This document shows, in pieces, positions 52,097 through 61,131 of a stretch of DNA of 64,000 bases (within the stretch, counting starts at the first letter, position 1; every line of letters begins with the position of its first letter). The translations under genes were made by a program, and so were the position numbers. This stretch comes from CAVONV01 sp963697355 (GTDB taxonomy: Bacteria; Acidobacteriota; Vicinamibacteria; Marinacidobacterales; DATDRI01): contig CAVONV010000025.1 in assembly GCA_963697355.1 (NCBI GenBank), positions 1-64,000 of the forward strand, written 5' to 3'. The notes under the pieces are model-generated. The model was not told where the DNA came from. It saw nothing but the letters and a program-made list of their open reading frames with translations, and did no database searches.

Positions 52097-52159
52097 CATT
52101 CCACGGCCACCTTCAGTTGTGAATTGGAATCGTTGACGAGTCCACATACCGCGTCGGAA

Positions 52160-52456
52160 TCAGTCGTCGCCCACGCCACCTTCCGGGTCGTAGCTAAAAA
52201 CATCGCGAAAGAGCATGCGTTTGAACTGGAGGTGACTCTGATAGTCGACTCGGTATTCGACGTGGCACATTGCGGCTTCTTTTCTCACGTGACGGAGATC
52301 CGGGTCAGATAGCAGGCGTTCGAGACATGAGCGCACGTTTTTGCCGCCCCCGATGAAGATTGTCTTTCCTTCCTTGTCGGCAACCTCGTAGACGCCCGGC
52401 CTTTGCACCAGCGCCTGCAAAAGATTCCGGCCGAAAGCAAACCAACCTTCGTTCAC
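52160..52456 (-). CDS. Small GIY-YIG-like domain protein
   Basis: A 98-residue protein starting at GTG 52456, preceded by GGAGG. Residues 20-60 read PGVYEVADKEGKTIFIGGGK, then NVRSCLERLLSDPDL. The GVY and FIG words, spaced by ten residues and followed by an arginine (Arg42), fit the GIY-YIG nuclease fold, and VEYRVDYQSHLQFKRMLF covers the second half. Catalytic Tyr is present in GVY; the FIG tyrosine is Phe. It could be a short relative of known GIY-YIG endonucleases, or a binding-only fold. It lies convergent with the PilZ gene upstream on the plus strand. Confidence 0.5.
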   Translation of the reverse strand: MNEGWFAFGRNLLQALVQRPGVYEVADKEGKTIFIGGGKNVRSCLERLLSDPDLRHVRKEAAMCHVEYRVDYQSHLQFKRMLFRDVFSYDPEGGVGDD

Positions 52457-52495
52457 CTCACCTCCGTCAGTATTGGGATAAGTAGAATGAGGATT

Positions 52496-52562
52496 GTGGG
52501 ACCGGAGCCCCCAACCTGGGCTTTCTGATTACAATAATCGGACGAGCCCACTCCGGTCCCAC
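52496..52562. repeat. 12-bp perfect inverted repeat upstream of the GIY-YIG-like gene
   Basis: GTGGGACCGGAG (52496-52507) and CTCCGGTCCCAC (52551-52562) are exact complements with 43 bases between, and shorter arms (GGGCT/AGCCC) lie inside. It is 40 bases upstream of the GIY-YIG-like start. The rest of 52563..52987 holds only weak frames and nothing I can support. Confidence 0.7.
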
Positions 52563-52987
52563 CTCATGAAGCCTCGTTCTCAACAGTTTCCAAAACCCCC
52601 TGATGTTCTGAAGAGCGACGCTTCGATGTTGACCATCTGCAAGTCGTTTGCCAATGCCGGCGTTTCCTCGGATTTGTTGTCGAGTTTCCTATATTGGTGA
52701 AGAGACTGCATTTTTAGCGAGGTTTCGTCGCTGGGCTGGACGACCGTCGCGATGTGCCTGTAGTGTATTCCCATCGAACGCCCGCCAATAACCCACAATC
52801 GCTCTGCCCTCGACATAGTGGAAGAGAGTGCCCGCAAAGTGTAGATTGTCAGAGGCTAACGAGAGGACCTGCACGTCCAATTCGAACCGAGGTCTGTTTT
52901 CCGGGAGTCAAATAACGATCGTGAGCCAATACAACCCGTATGTGGGCCCGGCGCTAACCGGCGGCGGGCTTGCCTAGGAGGTGAACC

Positions 52988-53182
52988 ATGGCCGAGCACA
53001 GATGTAACGCCTGCGCCTTTCGAGCGAAGTACGATAACAATCCGAAGTCGATCCTAGGGCGTTTGTGGAGGTGGCACACAAATTTCTGCCCTGGCTGGAA
53101 GGCCTACATAAAGTCGGTCTCGGCAGAAGAAAAAGAGGCTCTCATCGAGAAATACAGCTTTCCACCCGACAGGTTTGCTTGA
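52988..53182 (+). CDS. Small cysteine-containing conserved protein
   Basis: The 64-residue protein begins MAEHRCNACAFRAKYDNNPK and includes LGRLWRWHTNFCPGWKAYIK. The start at 52988 has an ideal AGGAGGTGAACC ribosome site. CxxC (residues 6-9) and a third cysteine, with a tryptophan-rich centre (RLWRWH), suggest a metal-binding small protein. Similar short proteins of this layout are known from other bacteria without function. Strong ribosome site and compact composition argue that it is real. Confidence 0.75.
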   Translation: MAEHRCNACAFRAKYDNNPKSILGRLWRWHTNFCPGWKAYIKSVSAEEKEALIEKYSFPPDRFA

Positions 53183-53193
53183 CTATCTTCGAG

Positions 53194-53385
53194 CTACTGG
53201 GTCGAACCGAGTTCCTGACGAAGATTCTGGATATCCGTTACGAGCTGGTTCTGGAGCTGCATCGTGGTGGCATGATCGAAAACAAGTGCTTCTATGGCAC
53301 GTTGCTGCTCTGCCACGACAGCTCCCAGGTAGATCACCGCACAGAACAGTAAGAGAAATCCACAGCCGGTGAGATAGCGCCCCAT
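53194..53385 (-). CDS. Small single-helix membrane protein
   Basis: A 63-residue protein from ATG 53385, preceded by AAGGAG. One hydrophobic helix (LTGCGFLLLFCAVIYLGAVV, about 5-24) is followed by an amphipathic coil (QQRAIEALVFDHATTMQLQN to LRQELGS). The layout is that of a membrane-anchored coiled-coil peptide. It is tail to tail with the cysteine protein, 11 bases apart. No family recognised. Confidence 0.6.
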   Translation of the reverse strand: MGRYLTGCGFLLLFCAVIYLGAVVAEQQRAIEALVFDHATTMQLQNQLVTDIQNLRQELGSTQ

Positions 53386-53637
53386 ATCTTACTCCTTCCG
53401 CGAAAGTTCATCTCCGCTCGCATCGTGGTCATACGCCACGGAGATGAGCGTCAGACCGGCGTCGACTGTCCCGGCTAAAGCAAAAGAACGGGGCAGCTTT
53501 TTGGGGGGATTCCACTATTGTGACACGGAACTGCCCTTGGAGCCACCTCTGATTCGAGTGCCGACTCCTACCCGCAAACGGCAACAACCCGGCGCCCGGA
53601 GGACTTCGCGGAGAACTGTGATGAGAACCTATTCTGC

Positions 53638-54822
53638 TCAAGAGCCATTCGTTCTTGTGTGACGATGGCTTCGCCCGGCAATCCTCCTACCGAGCTTTCG
53701 AAACATGTAGTCGACGGCGACGGGAAACGCGCCCATCAGGAGGCTTTGTTTGAGGCGATGGTAGCTGATGTGGCCGGAAACCAAGTCGGACAGGATCAGG
53801 CGAATCGCTTCGCTACGCTCTGCATACTCCACCATGAGCTCGGTGAACTGTGGGCGAAAGAACCGAGTCTTGAGGTGAGTGGCCCGTCGGATCTCGGGGA
53901 GGATTTCTGTTTGGACAAAGCGCGTGTAACGCCCCGGTGTGACACCCTCAGACAAAGCACCGGCTAAGCCTCGGGCGGTTTCGATGGCGGAAATGATCCC
54001 CTCTCGAGTGATGGGATCCACTAGTCCGAGCGCATCACCGCAAAGAGCCCAACCCTGGCCTTCAGCAACGAGTCGCGCCAAAGCATCCTCCCTGAAGCTT
54101 GGGATCAACGCGGAGAACCTCTTCGCCTTCTCCAAATCGATGTCACCGTAGACATCCATCGCGAACTGATCGAGTCGTCTCCAGAGATCCTTCGATGTCC
54201 AGCTCCCAAGATCACAACCAATGCCCAGCGAGACATGGTCCGGCCGCGGGAAGGCCCACAGGTAGCCGTTGCCTTCCCCAAGGAACTGAACCGTAATTCT
54301 TGGTGGAAACTCTCCCCGCGGGTAATAACCAAGTGTCTGTGTGAGATCCTCTCGGGCCCTCACCTGCCCCACCGAGCGGCCGATGATGCTTCTGGCACCA
54401 TCTGCGCCAATGACGTAGTCGTAGGTCCGCGATGGACCCGAAGAAAGACAGAGAGTGGGAGTCGCTCCCGGATTGAACCCGACGATCCTCTCCTTTGCGA
54501 GATGTGCTCCCTCTTGCTGCGCGGCATCGAGGAGTGCTCGGTCTAGCTCGGAGCGACTGGCAACATAGAGAGGTTGGGTCAACTCGATGGCGACCGAACG
54601 ACCGGCGGCGGCGCGGAGCTCGGCCGAGTGAATAACGCTTTTCTGCAGCTGTTGGGAAACGCCCGGGGGGAACTGATGGTGAGCTCGGAGCCCGAATCCT
54701 CCGCCGCAAGGTTTTTCGCGAGGGTGAGAAGGATCGAAGATAGTGACATGATGGTCTAGACGAGCAAGATGACGTGCGGCGGTTGAGCCGGCGGGTCCTC
54801 CTCCAACAATGGCGATTTTCAT
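53638..54822 (-). CDS. Geranylgeranyl-reductase-family flavoprotein
   Basis: A 394-residue FAD-dependent protein. ATG 54822 begins the dinucleotide motif MKIAIVGGGPAGSTAARHLA. Other family features are PREKPCGGGFGLRA (CxxG region of geranylgeranyl reductases), LYVASRSELDRALLDAA, DYVIGADGARS, YLWAFPRPDHVSLGIG and GWALCGDALGLVDPITREGI (second FAD motif GDAxGxxxPxxxxGI). The family hydrogenates isoprenoid side chains or oxidises aromatic/tryptophan-derived substrates. With no terpenoid genes nearby the substrate cannot be fixed. A TTG ten codons upstream is an alternative start. Confidence 0.85.
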   Translation of the reverse strand: MKIAIVGGGPAGSTAARHLARLDHHVTIFDPSHPREKPCGGGFGLRAHHQFPPGVSQQLQKSVIHSAELRAAAGRSVAIELTQPLYVASRSELDRALLDAAQQEGAHLAKERIVGFNPGATPTLCLSSGPSRTYDYVIGADGARSIIGRSVGQVRAREDLTQTLGYYPRGEFPPRITVQFLGEGNGYLWAFPRPDHVSLGIGCDLGSWTSKDLWRRLDQFAMDVYGDIDLEKAKRFSALIPSFREDALARLVAEGQGWALCGDALGLVDPITREGIISAIETARGLAGALSEGVTPGRYTRFVQTEILPEIRRATHLKTRFFRPQFTELMVEYAERSEAIRLILSDLVSGHISYHRLKQSLLMGAFPVAVDYMFRKLGRRIAGRSHRHTRTNGS

Positions 54823-54936
54823 GGCGATCTCGAGTGTTGCAAACAAACGCAAGTGCTATTCTAATGAGTTCCTGGTCGGCCGTCACTTGGCACCGCGAGG
54901 AGTGGCGGGCCACCGAAAGGTGAAGGTTTGAGGCTG

Positions 54937-55260
54937 ATGAAGCCCATCAACGTTGAGATTTATGGTTGGTATGTCACTATCGAAATCCTCGACCTTGCCA
55001 AAAGGCCGAACTGGGAGATCCGAGTAAAGATCACCCGCTCCAAGGAAAGCCGGCGTGAGATCCGTGGCCACCGGTTCTTCGTTGCGCCGGATCTGGCCGA
55101 GAAACTCAACATCGACAAGTGGACCGACAGCAAGCGTGAGAGTCTGTTTGCCCGGGGCGCAAAGGAGGTCATTCTTAGGGACTTCGAGGACATCTTCTCC
55201 GAGCCGGAGGACGGACTGGACTCCCTTCGAGCTCTGACAGAAGAGGACTTGGCTGAATAG
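54937..55260 (+). CDS. Small soluble protein, unknown function
   Basis: A 107-residue protein from ATG 54937; a TTG nine bases upstream is also possible, with GAAGG near both. It reads MKPINVEIYGWYVTIEILDL, then NWEIRVKITRSKESRREIRG, HRFFVAPDLAEKLNIDKW and a helical acidic end (EDGLDSLRALTEEDLAE). Mixed strands and helices point to a compact alpha/beta fold. I recognise no family. It is divergent from the flavoprotein gene and may share its control region. Confidence 0.65.
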   Translation: MKPINVEIYGWYVTIEILDLAKRPNWEIRVKITRSKESRREIRGHRFFVAPDLAEKLNIDKWTDSKRESLFARGAKEVILRDFEDIFSEPEDGLDSLRALTEEDLAE

Positions 55261-55305
55261 CAGGAATTCAAGAAATCGGGAATTCAGGAAATCAAGAAAT
55301 AAGAA
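55261..55305. repeat. CAAGAA-type simple repeat block
   Basis: Three to four imperfect units like AATTCAAGAAATCGGG and AATTCAGGAAATCAAG follow the stop codon at 55260 directly. Related blocks occur at 44701..44811 and 63921..63966, always just after or between genes. Confidence 0.55.
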
Positions 55306-55405
55306 TTGGCGTGCCACGTCGTGCGGCTCATCAAGAACCAGCGTGAAGTCAATGTGGATCATACAGAAGAAATTCCTACTCCTTTCTCCTTTCTCCTCCC
55401 GCCTT

Positions 55406-57872
55406 CTATTCTTCTCGCAACGCGTTGACGGGATCAATTCTTGCCGCACGGAAACGCGCCGGTATGAAACAAGCTGCTAGAGCCACGGCCATGACGAGTA
55501 GAGATACGAGAGAGTAGGTCAACGGATCCTTGGCGCTGACTCCTATCAATAGGTTGGCAAAAGAGCTCGTGATAAAAAAAGCGAGAATCACACCTATGCC
55601 GATTCCCATCACTCCCAGCACGACGCCTTTAGAGAGGATGAGCCTAACGATGGACGCGGGGGTCGCGCCCATGGCCACGCGAACGCCAATCTCATGAGTC
55701 CGTTGCGTGACGGAGTAGGCGATGACCCCATAGAGCCCCAACGCGGCTAGGATGGCTCCAATCAAAGCGAAGGCGCCCACCATTTTGGCGGGGACATTGA
55801 ACAGCAACTGAACCTTTCCTTCACGAATATGAGACTCGAGAGTTCGTACTTCGAATACCGGCATATTGGGATCGAGTGAGCGGAGGGCCTCACGAATGGC
55901 CGGCACCAAGCTCGTGGGATCCGAGGCGGCGTGAACGAATAAGGTCTGCTCGGAACGGTGCCTTTGTTTCAGAGGCTGATAATAGAAGGGAACGGGTGGC
56001 TCTCCTGGAATGATGTAGAAACCCTGCTTGGCGACACCAACGACTTCAATAAAGGGACCTCCGGGTCCTTCGATGGCGAACCGTCGACCGATGGGGCTTA
56101 CGCCCGGCCAGACTTGCTCCGCCATGTGCTCATTGACTAACGGCAACAGAACGAGTGCTGTCCGTGTCCTGGCGAGAGAGGGCGCGACCTTCTAAGATGG
56201 GAATGCCCATGGTCGAGAAATAGTCTTCGCTCACGACGTTGTAGAAGAACTGACTCGAGTCTTGTTCATCAGTAAGGCCCTCTCCTTCACCTTCAACGTA
56301 GACCCGAGTGGCACTATTGTTGTAGCCAATCGGCACGAAAAGGGCAGTGGCAGCGGAGCGTACACCCGGGAGGTTCCGGACGCGCTCCAGCAGGTCGCGA
56401 AAGAACGCTTGGGCCGTCTCCTCGTCATAGCTGCGAAGTGTTGTATCCACGGCGAACATGATGCGGTTTTCCATTTCGAAACCAGGGTCGGTCTCGCTCA
56501 CATTCTTCATGCTTTGTACGAAGAGAGCGGTGGTGACGAGAAGAACCAAAGAGACGGCGACTTGAGCCGCCACTAGAAGACTCCGAACAGGCTGTCGACC
56601 GGAGCCGCCACCGGATCTGCCGCCCTCCTTGAGAACGTCGACGAGATTTGCGCGGGCAGCGTGAATGCCGGGTGCGAGCCCAGAAAGGACTCCGGCCACG
56701 AGAGCAACCAGCATCGCGTAGCCAAACACCCGGTAATCGATATGAAAATCAAAGTGTATAGGGATGTCGGAGGCAACCCGGATCGAAGACAAGGCATTTC
56801 CCGCCCAGTGGGCCATGACGAGTCCCGCTGCACCTCCGGCGAGCGAGATGATTAGGCTTTCCGTCAAAAGCTGTCTCACGATTCGCCCTCGCCCCGCACC
56901 GAGAGCGGAACGCATGGCCATTTCTCTTCGGCGCTCGGCGGCACGAGCGAGGAGTAGATTGGCGGCGTTGGCGCAGGCGATCAACAATACCAAGCTCACC
57001 AGCACCATGAAGACAGCAGCGACGGGAGGAAAATAGTCGGCGGCAGCGGGCTCCATGCGGGCCATGGGCTCAGGATGGACGAACGCCCGCATTTGGTCGT
57101 TCGATTCGGGGTACTCCTTTTCTAGGTTGGCGGCCATTGTGGCGACAGAGACTCTCGCCTCTTCGAGACCCACACCTTGCTGTAGGCGAGCCACGACACG
57201 CCACCCGTGACTGTCACGTTCCTCCAGATTCTCTTTCAAATCCGGAGATAATCGCTCCCATGTACTGAAAGGAACGTAGGCAGCGGATCTCACGTAGCCC
57301 GTCGTTCCATGGAATGATTCCGGCAACACCCCAATGATGGTCACCGGTTGATCGTTGACGGTGACCATCTTTCCCAACACCGACGGATCACCGCCAAAGC
57401 GGTTTTGCCAGTACACATGATCCAGAACCATCACGGCTTCGCCACCGAGGCCCCCTTCCGCCGCATCGTAGGTCCTGCCCAAGGCTGCACCCAAAAGGAG
57501 TGTGTCGAAGTAGTTGCCCGACGTCAGCGTCAACACAAGCCGTTCCGGTTGCCCATCTGCCGTGAGTTGGGCGGTCGGGGTTGAAAAGACCGCCCCGTCG
57601 GAGAATATGTCGTCCAGGCTCACGTAGTCCCGAAAATCGGGGAAAGAAAGCCCATGCGCGAAACGGGATTGGCTGGTACGTGCAACGAGAGCCACCAAAT
57701 TCTCCGGCTCCTGGACGGGCAGAGGCCGGAACATGAATGCGTAAACCACGCTGAAGATGGCTGTGTTGGCGCCGATTCCGAGCCCTAGAGTAAGCACGGC
57801 CACCGCCGTGAAGCCGGGGCGCTTGGTTAGGGTTCGGAAACCATAGGAAATGTCCTGCCAAAGTGAATGCAT
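55406..57872 (-). pseudogene. ADOP-type ABC permease, frame broken near 56138
   Basis: Two frames join: 56130..57872 (start ATG 57872, first about 580 codons) and 55406..56146 (last 246). The first ends LEGRALSRQDTDSTRSVAVS; the second takes up with VNEHMAEQVWPG, the normal continuation. One extra base near 56138 accounts for it. The repaired protein has the usual double MacB/FtsX layout: FTAVAVLTLGLGIGANTAIF, RRREMAMRSALGAGRGRIVR, THEIGVRVAMGATPASIVR. It is divergent from the PadR gene, sharing 146 bases that contain the PadR-type operator, so it is probably under the same control. Decay or base-call error are both possible. Confidence 0.85.
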
Positions 57873-57975
57873 TTGGAACCTCCGGGGCCGATCGCGGGCT
57901 CAGTAGAAAGTACGCATCGTCGTCAGCAAAGGTTCGACCAAAAAAAACGAACCTTTGGGGGGGAGAGTACGTCTG

Positions 57976-57994
57976 TACTTGGTGAGACCAAGTA
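57976..57994. promoter_or_regulatory. Palindromic PadR-type operator
   Basis: TACTTGGT (57976-57983) and ACCAAGTA (57987-57994) are perfect 8-base complements with a 3-base spacer. It lies 25 bases before ATG 58019 of the PadR gene and about 100 bases before the divergent permease start. Size and place suit a PadR dimer, so autorepression with joint control of both permease groups is a fair inference. Confidence 0.65.
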
Positions 57995-58018
57995 TAGAGA
58001 GGGAACGACCAAACCCAT

Positions 58019-58372
58019 ATGAGAATCGAGCGTGAGTTGATGCGAGGCGTCGGGCCCATGGCCGTCTTGAAGCTCCTCGAGGAGCGCGAAATGTACGGTT
58101 ACGAGTTGGTCGAGGCTCTCAGGCGAAAGACGGAAGGGGTCCTCGAGATGGGAGAGTCGACGCTCTACCCACTCCTCTACAACCTAGAAGCCAAGACACT
58201 GATTCGGGGCGTCTGGCGTTCGGAGTCGGGTCGTAGACGAAAATACTATGCGTTGACGAAGAAAGGCTTGGCTCGCCTTCAATCGAACAAGAAGCAGTGG
58301 GAGCAATTGTTGGTGGTCATGCGTGAGCTGGGACTGGTCCGTCCCGCATCCGACGGGGTCGATGGTCCATGA
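58019..58372 (+). CDS. PadR-family transcriptional regulator
   Basis: The 117-residue protein matches the PadR winged-helix family: MRGVGPMAVLKLLEEREMYG, YELVEALRRKTEGVLEMGES, TLYPLLYNLEAKTLI (recognition helix) and YYALTKKGLARLQ (wing and dimer helix). It lacks the long PadR C-terminal domain (subfamily 2 form). Such regulators are often encoded directly upstream of ADOP permeases. Its last codons overlap the next start by four bases (ATGA), so it is translationally coupled to the permease. The palindrome 57976..57994 is the likely target. Confidence 0.9.
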   Translation: MRIERELMRGVGPMAVLKLLEEREMYGYELVEALRRKTEGVLEMGESTLYPLLYNLEAKTLIRGVWRSESGRRRKYYALTKKGLARLQSNKKQWEQLLVVMRELGLVRPASDGVDGP

Positions 58373-61124
58373 ACGAGGAGCGTTCAACTATCGGCCGATT
58401 TCTCGCGGCATCGGATCTACCGCGGGAAGTGCGGCAGAAGATTAGTGGCGTCGTCATGGGCCTCGACGCCCCTTTGGGTGACAAACTCGACGTTGCGGAA
58501 GAGCTCGCCGTTCATTTCGAAGACGGCTTGGCCGCCGGTAAGACGGTGGACACACTCGTTGAAACGTTTGGAGACGAGCAGACTACAGCAAGTCTCATTA
58601 ACAAGACCAGACGCGGGCGTTTTTTGTCTCGTCTGGATACGGAGCATTTCATGGGACGAGGAGATTCCATTCTCAGCAAGTTGTGGCAAGACATTCGTTA
58701 TGCGGGGCGCCGTCTGGCCCAGAGCCCAGGATTTACTGCCATTGCGGTATTGTCCTGGCCCTGGGTATCGGAGCCAACACGGCCATTTTTGGCCTCGTCA
58801 ATGCCGTGCTTCTCAAAGAACCGCCTTTCAAGTCCCCTGGCGAGCTCGTCAATATCTACATGAGCAACCCGAACTTCCCCTTCAACGTTTTTTCTTATCC
58901 CGACTTCGAGGACATGCAGGACGGGACTCAGGATGTCTTCGAGAGTGTGGGTGCCTCGCGAATTGTGCTCGTTCAAGTCGATAAGGAGGGCGGCGTGGAG
59001 TCGTTACCCGGCGAGGTGGTCACGGGTAGCTACTTTCCGACCCTCGGCATAGAAGCGGAGCTGGGGAGAACGCTTCTCCCTGAGGATGACCTGACCCCAG
59101 GGGCTCATCCGGTTGTGATGTTGGAGCATGGGTATTGGCAACGAGCTTTTGGCGGAAGTTCCGACGTCGTGGGGCTGGATATCCGTTTGGGCGGCAGACC
59201 CTACACGATCGTGGGCGTCACCCCCAAAGCTTTTGCTGGAACCTTCCGCGGCCTCGCGCCTGCGGTTTTCGCCCCGACCATGATGGTCAACGAGCTTCAA
59301 CCCGGAGGGACCAACGAGCTCGAGGCACGCGGCAACCACTCCTACTTCGCCGTAGGCAGGATCAAAGCGGGCGCAACGATGCCTCAGGTACAGGCAGCGC
59401 TGGATGGGTTGGCAAACCACATGAAGGAGCTGGATCTTGAGGAGTACGATCCGGACAACGCCTTTCTCCTGGTTCCCACGAAGGACGTCATTATCTTTCC
59501 GGCCTTCGACACCTACCTTCGTGCCGCCGCATGGCTACTCATGGTCGTAGTCGGCTTGGTGCTTCTCATCGCATGCACCAACTTGGCGAGCTTCCTTCTT
59601 GCTCGTGGTGTGGATCGGCGCAAAGAGATTGCTCTTCGCGTGGCACTAGGTGCTACGAGACGCACGCTGATGGGGCACCTCTTGAGCGAAACGGTGTTGC
59701 TTGGATTGCTGGGTGGCGTCGCCGGAGTCGTCGTGGCGGTGGGACTGCTGAGGCTGCTGGTGACGGCCGATTTGCCGACGCCCATTCCCGTCACCTTGGA
59801 TTTGAGCTTGGACCCGATGGTTCTGGGCTTCTGCCTCCTGGTCTCGGTCTTGGCTGGTGTCATTCTGGGGTTGGCACCAGCCATCCAAAGCACCAATCCC
59901 GATGTGGCCTCGACCCTCCGAGACGAGTCGACAGGTGGTGGAGGGCGAAGCCGTTTGACGTTGAGGAATCTGCTCGTTGTGGCACAAGTCGCGGGCTCCT
60001 TGGTGCTTCTAGTTGGAGCGGGGTTGTTCTTGAGGAGCGCTCAGCAAGTGCAATCGGTCGATCCGGGATTTGGTCGGGAGCCAACGGCGATTCTATCAGT
60101 CATCGTTCCCTCTACCCGTTATTCGGAAGATGAGGGACGGGTCTTCACTCGCACATTACTGGAGCGATACCGGCAATTACCTGGAGTCGAGGCGGTGGGT
60201 CTCATCGGAAACCTCCACTTGAATACGCTCAGCACGAACACCATGTCTGTCAACGTCGATGGTGTAGAACCGCCCCCGGAACGGGAGTCCCACAGCGTTG
60301 ATCAGACTCGAATCGATGCGGGGTTTTTCGATGCGGCAGGGATGCGCATTCTACGCGGCCGCAATTTCAACGACGGCGACCTTCCCGAATCCCCCAAGGT
60401 CGCCATCATCAACGAGGCCATGGCACAAAAGTTCTGGCCGGGACAGGACCCGATAGGCCGTTTGATACGACGTGTGGACAACGACGATTTGATGGTGGTG
60501 GGTGTGGTGAATACCGCCAAGATCCGGTCGATCGGCGAAGCACCCCGTTCGTTTGTTTATCGACCTTACAGCCAGGTCTACGATTCGTTTCTCTTCGTCG
60601 TCGCAAGAACGTCCACGGAACCCGAACGGACCGCCCTCGATATGCTGGCCGCCGGGCGTGAGATCGACCCTGAGTTCTGGGTGTGGGAGACCAAGACCAT
60701 GGAGCGGCATCTTGGCATCATGCTGATGCCGGCGCGCATGTCGGCTCTGATTCTTTCCGCTTTCGCTGTTCTCGCTCTCGTACTTGCCAGCATCGGCTTG
60801 TACGGCATTGTGAGCTACGCCGTGGCGCGACGAACGAGAGAAGTCGGGATCCGAATGTCTCTCGGTGCCGACGGCTCTCGAGTGGTGCGAATGCTCATGA
60901 GCAGCGGATTGAAGTTGGTGGCCATCGGGAGCGTCGTCGGGCTCGCGACGGCTTTCGCTGCGGCACGACTCATCAGTGGACTTCTTTTCAACGTGAGCTC
61001 CTTCGACCTGATGACGTTTCTACTCGTGCCGCTGGTGCTGGGTGCCGCCGCGATACTGGCAGCCTACATTCCAGCACGCCGAGCAAGCCGAGTGGATCCG
61101 GCCTCGGCACTCAGAACGGAGTAG
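58369..61124 (+). pseudogene. ADOP-type ABC permease with N-terminal helical prefix, frame broken near 58755
   Basis: The gene starts MNEERSTIGRFLAASDLPRE and has a prefix domain of about 100 residues (VAVHFEDGLAAGKTVDTL-like helices) before the membrane core FTAIAVLS. Near 58755 one base is missing; the reading resumes ALGIGANTAIFGLVNAVLLK and continues to 61124. The remaining protein has the double MacB/FtsX layout: RRKEIALRVALGATRRTLMG, VVAQVAGSLVLLVGAGLFLR and TREVGIRMSLGADGSRVVRM. It is about 918 residues if repaired. It is coupled to the PadR gene and followed seven bases later by a close paralogue. Confidence 0.85.
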
Positions 61125-61131
61125 AAAACAG

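Noticed and set aside
52494..52837. Short frames on both strands between the GIY-YIG-like gene and 52988
   Set aside because: They overlap the inverted repeat or each other, have no ribosome site and no family resemblance.
53386..53637. Overlapping frames of about 70 codons on both strands
   Set aside because: They are proline/arginine-rich in both directions, as expected for non-coding GC-rich DNA.
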